Positions 1 through 5,905 of a stretch of DNA of 6,186 nt are shown in pieces (the first letter of the stretch is position 1; every line of letters begins with the position of its first letter). The position numbers and the translations under genes were made by a program. The notes below the pieces were generated by a model, which was given only the letters and a program-made list of their open reading frames with translations, was not told the origin of the DNA and did not search any database. The stretch covers positions 1 to 6,186 of the forward strand of contig DSDH01000577.1 of the NCBI GenBank assembly GCA_011055475.1. Direction: 5' to 3'. Source of the stretch: Phycisphaerales bacterium. GTDB lineage: Bacteria > Planctomycetota > Phycisphaerae > Sedimentisphaerales > Anaerohalosphaeraceae.

Positions 1-1709
1 CCGATGCGAATTTCGTAAACACGACCCTCGTGGAGACGGGCCTCGCGGCCACAACCTATTCCGTGAGCCTGGATCCGGAAGTGACCTACTACTGGCAGGT
101 GGAGGTCGTGGAAGATGGAGGCCTGGTGGTCTATGAAAGCCCCGTCTGGGATTTCGTAACGACGCCGCCACCGGATGCCGAGAAGGTGCTGGAATGGACG
201 ATGGATGAAACGGTGGGGCCCATCGCGTACCAGACAGGGACCAGTGAAGACGCCGATGGAATCCTGTCCGGGTTCAACGATCCGAACAGCGGGGCGATGT
301 TTGTGCCGGGCCTGGTCGGCAACGCCCTGCTCCTCAACGGCACCACCGAGTATGTCGATGTCAGCGACGCCGCCTCCTACATGCCCACAGGGAACGAGCA
401 GGCGTTTGCCGTATCGGCGTATTTCCGGACGTACAAGTCCTTCGGGCCGATCTTCTCCATGAGAAACTCCGAAACCGGTACACCCTTGATCGATATCACG
501 ATAGGCCATGATGGGGCGTATGAGTCTCCTGGACGAGTAAAGATGCTGGTTCGTGATGACAGTGGCAACCTCGGTCCCAATACGAATTCCGGCGTTTTGG
601 TCAATGACGGCCGATGGCACAGCCTCGTGGTCATGCGGTCAAGGGGGAACTGGACCATGTATGTCGATGGCGTCGAACGGGCCAAGGCGTTTGGTGTGGC
701 CAGCGGTTCGGTATCGCTGGACTGGCTCGCCATCGGCGGAGAGATGAGATGGATCTTCGACGACTACGGCAGTTGGAACGGCAGCCGGACCGACATCCGC
801 TACTTTGAAGGCATGCTCGACGAGGTCTGTGTCTGGGCCGGTGAGATGCAACCCCACCAAATCGCGGAGCTGGCCGCGGTTGTGCCTTCGGTCAGTGATA
901 TGGACTATGATCTGGATACCGATGCGGCGGACCTGAAGACGTTCGCCGAAGACTGGCTGATGGATTCGTACACCCCGGTTCAAGCCTCGCCCCTCGTCCT
1001 GGAGGATATGGAGTCGTATACCAGCGACCCCAATAGCTTCAAGGGCTACTGGGAGGCCCTGAGCAGCGGCGTGTCGCTCGAGAACGTATACGGCAACGTG
1101 GCTACCGCCCCGACCAGTGCGACGGTGGGTGTGTCGGTCAATTCGATAGAGAACGATTCCGACGGCCTGTACGGCCAGGTATTACGGTGGGACTATGACC
1201 TGCCGGCGGACAAAGCCAACGCCATTCAGCGTTTCTGGCTGCGGGATCGGCGGCTTGACCTGGCCGCGTATGACCAGATCAGCATCCGCGTCAAGAAACT
1301 GGCCGGCAGCACGGGTGACCGATTCTACTTCGATTTCCATGACGGTCGCGGCATGACGGATCCAGAGCAGGGAATCTATCCGTGGGTGCTTGCCTGGCAG
1401 GGGAGGATCATTATGGGTCTTGATGAGCTTCCGGCAGACCAGTGGGTGACGCTGGAAGCCGATATCCCCGGTGGCTTCAACAGTGGCCGGCCGAAGCAGC
1501 TCCGCGATCTCTATGAGGTCACCATAGGCATCAACAGCGCCGGCGTTGCGAGGACCGGCACCATCCTGATCGACGAAATCGTGTTGCATGACAGCACCGC
1601 CGACTGCTTCCTGACGGTGGGTGAACTGCCGCCCGACATGGACGGTAATTGCCTGGTGAATCTCAGTGACTTTGCCATCCTGGCCGAGAACTGGCTGCGG
1701 GGTCTCTAG
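1..1709 (+). CDS. LamG-domain extracellular protein with two dockerin-like loops (5'-partial)
   Basis: The reading frame is open to the left edge (first full codon at 3), so the N-terminus is missing; the GTG at 30 is only the first internal start codon. Counting from it, residues 1-46 are the end of an Ig/Fn3-like domain (TYYWQVEVVEDGG, then VWDFVTT). Residues about 53-283 form a LamG/concanavalin-like jelly roll: VLEWTMDE start, GNALLLNG, DGRWHSLVVMR, WTMYVDGV, and FEGMLDEVCVWAGEM end. Residues 290-310 are a single dockerin-like calcium loop (D290, D292, D294, D298, D301, then FAEDWL). Residues about 320-522 are a beta-rich module resembling carbohydrate-binding or galactose-binding-like folds (EDMESY, LRWDYDL, FYFDFHDG, ILIDEIVLHD). 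Residues 536-556 are a second loop (D536, D538, N540, N544, D547, then FAILAENWL) at the C-terminus. LamG domains of this kind usually bind glycans or mediate adhesion. No catalytic site is visible, so binding or surface attachment is inferred. A strong terminator follows 35 bases after the TAG stop. Confidence 0.88.
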   Translation, partial: DANFVNTTLVETGLAATTYSVSLDPEVTYYWQVEVVEDGGLVVYESPVWDFVTTPPPDAEKVLEWTMDETVGPIAYQTGTSEDADGILSGFNDPNSGAMFVPGLVGNALLLNGTTEYVDVSDAASYMPTGNEQAFAVSAYFRTYKSFGPIFSMRNSETGTPLIDITIGHDGAYESPGRVKMLVRDDSGNLGPNTNSGVLVNDGRWHSLVVMRSRGNWTMYVDGVERAKAFGVASGSVSLDWLAIGGEMRWIFDDYGSWNGSRTDIRYFEGMLDEVCVWAGEMQPHQIAELAAVVPSVSDMDYDLDTDAADLKTFAEDWLMDSYTPVQASPLVLEDMESYTSDPNSFKGYWEALSSGVSLENVYGNVATAPTSATVGVSVNSIENDSDGLYGQVLRWDYDLPADKANAIQRFWLRDRRLDLAAYDQISIRVKKLAGSTGDRFYFDFHDGRGMTDPEQGIYPWVLAWQGRIIMGLDELPADQWVTLEADIPGGFNSGRPKQLRDLYEVTIGINSAGVARTGTILIDEIVLHDSTADCFLTVGELPPDMDGNCLVNLSDFAILAENWLRGL

Positions 1710-1744
1710 TCGCCAGGTCCTGTGGCGATGAAGACCGTAAGCAT

Positions 1745-1779
1745 GGGGACGGGCGGCTTCGGCCCCCGTCCCCTTTTTT
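1745..1779 (+). terminator. Rho-independent terminator with UUCG tetraloop
   Basis: The left arm GGGGACGGG (1745-1753), a bulged C at 1754 and GGC (1755-1757) pair with GCC CCCGTCCCC (1762-1773) around a C(TTCG)G tetraloop (1758-1761). Six T residues follow (1774-1779). This 12-bp GC-rich stem plus T-run is a textbook intrinsic terminator. It lies 35 bases after the stop of the LamG gene and ends that transcript, which separates it from the pseudopilin gene downstream. Confidence 0.9.
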
Positions 1780-1951
1780 CACTCCGGTTCCAGATAGGCC
1801 GTGGGCCATGTTCGCCCTCGAAGGATGTCGATAAGGGCCATGAGGCAGATTCCCGGGGGTGTGAGGGGGATTTCGTTGTCGCCATTTCGACACAGCCCGG
1901 ACAAGGGAAAGGGCGAATCGCATTCTCCCCGGCAGTCCTGTACCTTTTTGC

Positions 1952-1980
1952 TTGACGCAGCCGGTGGGCGGCCATAGCCT
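1952..1980 (+). promoter_or_regulatory. candidate sigma70-type promoter for the pseudopilin gene
   Basis: TTGACG (1952-1957) resembles a -35 box, and exactly 17 bases later lies TAGCCT (1975-1980), which keeps only the T, A and final T of a -10 box. It sits after the upstream terminator and 25 bases before the ATG at 2006, so the gene probably has its own transcript. The -10 match is poor, and the assignment rests mainly on position and spacing. Confidence 0.33.
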
Positions 1981-2005
1981 GAGCGTTGTGTTCTGAAGCG
2001 TAAAC

Positions 2006-2839
2006 ATGGGCATGGAACGAAGAAAAGGTCGGTCCTGCGCGGTGCAACGTCGCGGCCCCCACGGGTTCACCCTGATCGAGCTGCTGGTGGTCATCGCCGT
2101 GATCGCCTTGCTGCTGTCCGTCCTGCTGCCCGCCTTGAAGCTGGCCAAGGAGGCCGGTATGCGGGCGGCGTGTTTGAGCCACCTCAAGCAGTTGGCGCTG
2201 GCCTGGTCGCTCTACGCCGACGACAATGACGACAAGATCGTCCGAGGCGCAGCGACCTCGCTCGTCGACGGCTCCGGCACCATCATCGAGCTGGGCTGGA
2301 TCAACGGTATATGGAACCCCGACCCGGTCACCCAACTTGAATGCATTCAGACCGGCGCCTTGTGGCCCTATTGCGAGACCGTGAAGCTGTACCGGTGCCG
2401 AGTCGCCCAGCCGGATGAGCGCTGGAGCTACAGCATTGTCCATTCGATGAATCATGGCCTCATCGGCGGCGAGGCCCTGCGCATCAAGCGAAGATCGCAG
2501 ATCGTGAATACCGGACGCCGCATCGTCTTTGTGGATGACTACGCGTACGACTGGGACGCCTCCTGGGCGATCTATTATGACCGTGAGCAGTGGTGGAATC
2601 CGCTGCCCGGCCGTCACGGAAACGGCACCACCCTCTCGTTTGCCGACGGCCATTCGGAATACTGGAAATGGCAGGATATGCGGACACGGGAGTTCTGCAA
2701 GCTGGATTGGGAGCAGGCCGAGGCCATCCGCGGCACCGCCGAGGCCGATTACTATGCCCTGGGCAACCCGGACCTCTACAAGATGCAGTTGGGCGTCTGG
2801 GGCAAGCTGGGATACACACCCTCGACCACCCGCCCCTGA
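2006..2839 (+). CDS. H-X9-DG type pseudopilin (prepilin-type N-terminal methylation protein)
   Basis: This 277-residue protein starts with a basic leader (MGMERRKGRSCAVQRRGPHG) followed by the prepilin peptidase site G20|F21-T-L-I-E25 and a hydrophobic helix (about 21-44, LLVVIAVIALLLSVLLPAL). That is the class III signal of type IV pilins and type II secretion pseudopilins, which are cleaved and N-methylated at the inner membrane. Near the C-terminus H204, nine residues, then D214-G215 give the H-X9-DG motif (RHGNGTTLSFADG) of a family greatly expanded in Planctomycetes and Lentisphaerae; its exact role is unknown. The length is normal for the family. W/Y-rich stretches and cysteines (C56, C113, C123, C131) suggest a folded periplasmic or surface domain. 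The ATG at 2006 has only a weak GAAG upstream; the ATG at 2012 is an alternative that would shorten the leader by two residues. The gene stands alone, with no other secretion components in view, so its partner machinery must be elsewhere. Confidence 0.92.
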   Translation: MGMERRKGRSCAVQRRGPHGFTLIELLVVIAVIALLLSVLLPALKLAKEAGMRAACLSHLKQLALAWSLYADDNDDKIVRGAATSLVDGSGTIIELGWINGIWNPDPVTQLECIQTGALWPYCETVKLYRCRVAQPDERWSYSIVHSMNHGLIGGEALRIKRRSQIVNTGRRIVFVDDYAYDWDASWAIYYDREQWWNPLPGRHGNGTTLSFADGHSEYWKWQDMRTREFCKLDWEQAEAIRGTAEADYYALGNPDLYKMQLGVWGKLGYTPSTTRP

Positions 2840-2868
2840 AAAATTGCGGCACCACACGGGGGCCGCAA
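2839..2868 (-). terminator. second (distal) terminator-like hairpin, minus orientation
   Basis: TTGCGGC (2844-2850) and GCCGCAA (2862-2868) form a perfect 7-bp stem with an 11-base loop that can gain two more C-G pairs. On the minus strand the stem is followed by five T residues (complement of A 2839-2843), as an intrinsic terminator would be. On the plus strand no T-run follows. It lies directly after the stop of the pseudopilin gene and would block minus-strand transcription from entering that gene. It could also protect the 3' end of the plus-strand mRNA. Confidence 0.55.
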
Positions 2869-2907
2869 GAACGCCCTCCTCTTGCCATTATTCGGGCAGC
2901 GGCGCAT

Positions 2908-2935
2908 AAAAAAAGCCGTGAGTCGGACCCACGGC
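2908..2935 (-). terminator. Rho-independent terminator of the PEP-CTERM gene
   Basis: Read on the minus strand, GCCGTG (complement of 2930-2935) pairs with CACGGC (complement of 2915-2920), with two further pairs possible inside the loop, and is followed by seven T residues (complement of A 2908-2914). It begins about 24 bases after the TAG stop of the minus-strand gene at 2959, the expected position for its terminator. On the plus strand no proper T-run follows the hairpin. Confidence 0.82.
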
Positions 2936-2958
2936 CTTGTGGCGTTCCGCTTGGGTGG

Positions 2959-3618
2959 CTAGACGGTCCTGCGCCTGCGAAGCCATCCCACGATGCCTGT
3001 GCCCATCCCGGCCAGTAACAGGGTACCCGGCTCCGGCACGATGGTGATCGAGGCCGAGACGACGTCGTCGGTCATGCCGATGATTTGATCGCCATCGAAG
3101 ACCCAGTCCGGCATACGCGTGGCCGGACTTGCACTGGTGCTGTCATAAGCACCGGTCAGACAGACACTGGCGCCCGGCATGGAACCCTCGCCCGTCATCG
3201 TCCAGGCCAGGTTGACCAGTTGACCATCTGCATACTTCTGAGTGGCCATCACCTGGAGAGCACTGATGGCCACCGCGTACGGCCCATCACCCGAATTCCA
3301 CGGCCCGGCGTCCAACAGCAAAGTTCCTCCCGTATACACCATGTAATGTCTGTGCAACTCAAAGGTGTCGAAGATATCCGCGCCGAGAAACGTATGCGCA
3401 CTCAGGGTCGCGCTATCGAGGAACCACTGCCCCGCAGCGCCCACACTGATGACGTTCCCCACTTGAGCTTCACCACCTCCGAGGAACAACTCCTGCCAGG
3501 CTCCGGCGTCGAAGTCTCCGGTGAATGTACTCCAGGTGCCGAAGTGCGGCCCGGCCTGTGCACCGACGGCCAGAACAAACAGTGCAGCGATACCGACAGC
3601 GATACGCGTTCTCATCAT
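2959..3618 (-). CDS. PEP-CTERM sorting-domain exported protein
   Basis: This 219-residue protein has a Sec signal peptide (MMRTRIAVGI, hydrophobic to about residue 20, probable cleavage after AQA at 22) and a C-terminal PEP-CTERM anchor: VPEPGT (194-199), a short hydrophobic segment (about 200-213) and a basic tail RRRR. In the known family this tripartite tail is recognised by an exosortase, which cleaves it and passes the protein to the cell surface or exopolysaccharide matrix. The middle (23-190) is a Gly/Asp/Ala-rich, probably beta-stranded domain of unknown function with few charges; I recognise no enzyme motif. The start at 3618 was preferred over an upstream ATG at 3732. It gives an intact signal peptide, has an AGGGG ribosome site seven bases upstream, and lies downstream of the promoter at 3691-3719, whereas the longer form would begin above that promoter. 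The ATG at 3615 is a minor alternative. A terminator follows, and no exosortase gene is visible here. Confidence 0.92.
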   Translation of the reverse strand: MMRTRIAVGIAALFVLAVGAQAGPHFGTWSTFTGDFDAGAWQELFLGGGEAQVGNVISVGAAGQWFLDSATLSAHTFLGADIFDTFELHRHYMVYTGGTLLLDAGPWNSGDGPYAVAISALQVMATQKYADGQLVNLAWTMTGEGSMPGASVCLTGAYDSTSASPATRMPDWVFDGDQIIGMTDDVVSASITIVPEPGTLLLAGMGTGIVGWLRRRRTV

Positions 3619-3690
3619 GCGACATCCCCTCGAGAAGTCAAGATCCACCCCCTTCAAGGCGACCGACTCGCCTCGAAATCGTGAGTCCTT

Positions 3691-3719
3691 ATCATAGCAT
3701 TTTGTTGAGCCCGGATCAA
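3691..3719 (-). promoter_or_regulatory. sigma70-type promoter of the PEP-CTERM gene
   Basis: On the minus strand TTGATC (complement of 3714-3719) is separated by exactly 17 bases from TATGAT (complement of 3691-3696). The -10 box is preceded by TGC, giving an extended TGN -10 element. Five of six -10 bases and four of six -35 bases match the consensus. Transcription would start near 3684, leaving an untranslated leader of roughly 65 bases before the ATG at 3618. This supports separate transcription of this gene from the beta-helix gene upstream. Confidence 0.7.
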
Positions 3720-3906
3720 TGCCGGCAGGCACACGGATGGCCCCTTTGCGGGCGGACGCCTCGCCAATGTTGCCGTTCGTAACGACTGTAGGGGCTCCCA
3801 GGTCTCGATAAAATGAGATGTGACGGGAGGGCCCTTGCAGAGAGGCCGGGGATTCCCCCCAAGTCCATGGGAGGTGGGCGCGATGGGGCCGGCGGCGGGT
3901 GGATCG

Positions 3907-5418
3907 TCAGGGCGCGTAGCCGGTGTTGTTGTCAAGAACGGCCTGGGCCGCGTTGAGAATCCCGCCTCCCGGACCGACATGGCGGTTATTGCGAATGACG
4001 TTATTCGAGGCCGGCTCGCCGGAGATCTGAATACCGCTGCCGGCGGTGATGTTGTCCTCGATCGTGACGTTGCGGCAGGGGTATCGGCCCTGGTTTCGAT
4101 CGGCCACGACGTAGATGGCGGCGATGCCCCCCGCGGTGCGGATATCGTTGCCGCGAATCAGAAGGCCGTCAATGCCGCCGGTCTTGTAGATCGAGATATA
4201 GCTGTTGCCACGGTTGCCGATAAGGCGGCTGTCCTTGACGGTGCTGTTAACGTGGTCCTCATGCATGAGGCCTTCACCGTCGTTGAGGCGGTATTGGCGG
4301 TCGTAGCAAATATTGCGGTAGACCCGGTAACGGTTGCCGCTGACGGTCCATCGCCACCCGCGCATCTGGACGGCGCGGTTGTCGTTGGTGGCCGAGCCGC
4401 GGGTCAGGTTCGTCCCGGTCGTGGTCGGCCGCCAGACATCGTCTTTGAAACGAATGACGTTGTCGGCGCAGATTGTCCCGTCGCCGCTGAAGGAGATCGC
4501 ACAACGCCCCGTACAGAAAACGTAGTTGTCACGGATGACGATGCCTTTGCGAAACCCCCACGGATGCGTTTCGGGCGTGCCGTCGGGACCGCTTGCGCCC
4601 GCCCCGCCCAGACCCGCGTCATTGACATACAGCCCGGGACGATTGTCGTAGTCGAAGACTACGCCATCAATGCGCCCGCCCTGAACGATGAAGTCGTTCA
4701 TGGTGAAGTTCCCGTCACCGGACTCGGGCAGGCGATTGTTCGCGACGAGGATGTTCTCGACCGCGCGAACGCACACGGCCGCGTGATGTCGGGCGGTAAA
4801 ACGCTGCCAGGGGTGCTGGCCATAGTGGGCGTTGGGGATGCCCGGGTCGGCCACCGCCGCGTGGGTCAGGATGCAGCCGACGACGAAGCGGTTGCGCCCC
4901 GTGCCGTTGCCGTCGGCACTGGGCATGTCAATGTGTCCGTAATCGATGGCGATGTTCAGGACGCCGCAATTCGAAGCGCCCGGATCCGCCAGCGTGATTC
5001 CCTTGAAGGCGGTATCGATCGGCGTCCCCCGGCCTTCGAACGTGGGCACGTACCGCGGGAACTCAAACCGTACGGGCAGCGCATACCGCGAATCGCGGGC
5101 GTCGCCGACGCCTGAGGGATCGGCCCCGCGCAGGACGATGCCATCACCCAGATGGATCGTCTCGGCAAAGCGATAAATACCGGGCTCGAAGACGATTACC
5201 CCGCCCCGGTGCCCGGCCAAGCGGCGTTGGGCATCCCGCAGTGCGCCATCGCTGGTGCCGTCCGGGACGGGCGACACCGTGGTCTGATTAGACCAGTGAA
5301 CCTGCGACGTCCACGGCAGACCATATTGGGCCAACGGATCGGCAGCAGGACCGGCCCAAGCCATAGACCACGTCAGCACACTCATCCCGATCAGTGCCAA
5401 CCACGCTCTCCAAGTCAT
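3907..5418 (-). CDS. secreted right-handed parallel beta-helix protein (pectate-lyase-like fold)
   Basis: This 503-residue protein has a Sec signal peptide (MTWRAWLALIGMSVLTWSMA, probable cleavage after AWA at 22). Residues about 50-100 resemble the N-terminal part of pectate-lyase-superfamily proteins: PDGTSDGALRDAQRRLAGHRGG, VIVFEPGIYRF, then IHLGDGIVLRGAD. From about 140 to the end the chain is built of short strands ending in N-x-x or D-N turns (NILVANNRL, GIVIRDNYVF, WTVSGNRY, LLIRGNDIR, VTIEDNITA, NVIRNNRHV), the pattern of stacked beta-helix coils with asparagine ladders. Such proteins are usually polysaccharide lyases, hydrolases or glycan-binding proteins. I cannot assign catalytic residues, so substrate and activity are unknown. 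The ATG at 5418 has a GGAG ribosome site eight bases upstream, and promoter candidates lie just above it. No clear terminator is seen in the 3733-3906 gap; read-through into the PEP-CTERM gene is possible. Confidence 0.88.
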   Translation of the reverse strand: MTWRAWLALIGMSVLTWSMAWAGPAADPLAQYGLPWTSQVHWSNQTTVSPVPDGTSDGALRDAQRRLAGHRGGVIVFEPGIYRFAETIHLGDGIVLRGADPSGVGDARDSRYALPVRFEFPRYVPTFEGRGTPIDTAFKGITLADPGASNCGVLNIAIDYGHIDMPSADGNGTGRNRFVVGCILTHAAVADPGIPNAHYGQHPWQRFTARHHAAVCVRAVENILVANNRLPESGDGNFTMNDFIVQGGRIDGVVFDYDNRPGLYVNDAGLGGAGASGPDGTPETHPWGFRKGIVIRDNYVFCTGRCAISFSGDGTICADNVIRFKDDVWRPTTTGTNLTRGSATNDNRAVQMRGWRWTVSGNRYRVYRNICYDRQYRLNDGEGLMHEDHVNSTVKDSRLIGNRGNSYISIYKTGGIDGLLIRGNDIRTAGGIAAIYVVADRNQGRYPCRNVTIEDNITAGSGIQISGEPASNNVIRNNRHVGPGGGILNAAQAVLDNNTGYAP

Positions 5419-5469
5419 CGGACAGGCTCCACGGTACGATTCGGTCAGGCTCGGTCGTCCATCGGCACC

Positions 5470-5498
5470 ATTCTAGACGGTCCGGCCAAATCGGACAA
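5470..5498 (-). promoter_or_regulatory. candidate sigma70-type promoter of the beta-helix gene
   Basis: On the minus strand TTGTCC (complement of 5493-5498) is followed after exactly 17 bases by TAGAAT (complement of 5470-5475). The -10 box matches the consensus at five of six positions and the -35 box at four. Transcription would start near 5463, about 45 bases before the ATG at 5418. The architecture matches that of the PEP-CTERM promoter. Confidence 0.6.
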
Positions 5499-5517
5499 GG
5501 GCCAGGCGATCCGACCC

Positions 5518-5546
5518 ATGACATCGAGTGCGCGCGTCCCTGTCAA
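5518..5546 (-). promoter_or_regulatory. possible second, upstream promoter of the beta-helix gene
   Basis: On the minus strand a perfect -35 hexamer TTGACA (complement of 5541-5546) is followed after 17 bases by TGTCAT (complement of 5518-5523), a weak -10 with four of six matches but lacking the conserved A at position two. It would lie upstream of the better candidate at 5470-5498. It may be a second start site or chance. Confidence 0.27.
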
Positions 5547-5571
5547 CCTGTTGAAGAGGGCCTCCCTTCTA

Positions 5572-5678
5572 TCACCCCGGACTCGATGCGGAGTCCAGGG
5601 TCGATGCGCCATGCCCTGTCCGCACGCAGAGCGTGCATCCCCGCTGGGATTCACCCCGACCCGATCCGGGGCTGGAAT
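5572..5678. repeat. REP-like palindromic repeat cluster (two diverged direct copies plus a hairpin)
   Basis: Two direct, diverged copies begin TCACCCCG at 5572 and 5651 and continue with a CGAT-s-CGG-r-G core. Each is itself a hairpin. In copy 1, GGACTC (5579-5584) pairs with GAGTCC (5591-5596), extended by CCC/GGG across one mismatch. In copy 2, CCCCG (5654-5658) pairs with CGGGG (5667-5671), extendable by ATTC/GAAT in the flanks. Between them GCACGC (5622-5627) and GCGTGC (5631-5636) form a perfect stem with a three-base loop. The style resembles the scattered intergenic palindromic repeats of many bacterial genomes (sequences like TCATTCCnGC...GGAATCC). Whether it is multi-copy cannot be seen here. 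Confidence 0.5.
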
Positions 5679-5701
5679 GACAAGCCGTGTCTGTCGAGCC
5701 G

Positions 5702-5718
5702 GTTGTACATTGTTCAAC
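5702..5718. promoter_or_regulatory. operator-like 17-bp palindrome
   Basis: GTTGTACATTGTTCAAC is an odd-centred inverted repeat, GTTG-t-ACA-t-TGT-t-CAAC, with seven of eight positions paired. The size and symmetry suit a dimeric regulator. It is not next to a recognised promoter, and the spacing does not fit the classic LexA box, so no regulator is assigned. Confidence 0.28.
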
Positions 5719-5803
5719 GGACGGCCATGCCGCTCAGCAATGGATAGCAAAATGCGGTTAGGTGAATGCGCCGCAATCGACGCCGCGCCCAAAGGAGATA
5801 CCA

Positions 5804-5840
5804 CAAAACAGAGTTTCTAATGCCGCCCTTCTCTGTTTTG
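5804..5840. repeat. 10-bp perfect inverted repeat (hairpin)
   Basis: CAAAACAGAG (5804-5813) and CTCTGTTTTG (5831-5840) are perfect inverted copies separated by 17 bases. The AAAA...TTTT ends of the stem could let it act as a weak bidirectional terminator, but no longer T-run follows on either strand. A good AAAGGAG ribosome-site-like sequence (5791-5797) lies just upstream with no suitably placed start codon. Confidence 0.55.
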
Positions 5841-5905
5841 GACTCCAGGGGCATCATTACCAACGACCGCTCACAAGATCATCAATCCCGCTGGTCCAGA
5901 GCAGG

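Noticed and set aside
1877..1892. Inverted repeat TGTCG-N6-CGACA upstream of the pseudopilin gene
   Set aside because: A five-base-arm palindrome is expected by chance at this GC content, and it lies 60 bases above the candidate promoter with no second copy.
1722..1955. A 77-codon plus-strand frame just after the LamG gene
   Set aside because: It contains the whole terminator hairpin and T-run within its coding sequence and has no family motif or ribosome site.
1706..2857. A 383-codon minus-strand open frame over the pseudopilin gene
   Set aside because: It is a shadow of the pseudopilin gene, runs through the UUCG terminator, and shows no domain, signal or ribosome site.
3619..3732. N-terminal extension of the PEP-CTERM protein to an ATG at 3732
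   Set aside because: The extension (MPAGIDPGST...) would start upstream of the promoter's transcription start and would bury the signal peptide inside the protein. The ATG at 3618 has the ribosome site.
3848..3858. GGGG-ATT-CCCC hairpin in the gap after the beta-helix gene
   Set aside because: The stem is only four base pairs and no T-run follows on either strand, so it is not supported as a terminator.
3820..5115. A 431-codon open frame on the plus strand opposite the beta-helix gene
   Set aside because: It is antisense to a gene with a clear signal peptide, ribosome site, promoter and fold pattern. Its translation is a low-complexity run of V, A, D and G as expected from the complement of GC-rich codons, with no motif. 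High GC keeps antisense frames open.
5572..5678. CRISPR array
   Set aside because: There are only two diverged copies, 79 bases apart, without a regular repeat-spacer pattern or cas genes nearby.
5152..5820. A 222-codon plus-strand frame across the beta-helix start and the repeat cluster
   Set aside because: It crosses the promoter region and several hairpins, is rich in R, S, P and T, and has no recognisable domain; it is most likely chance.
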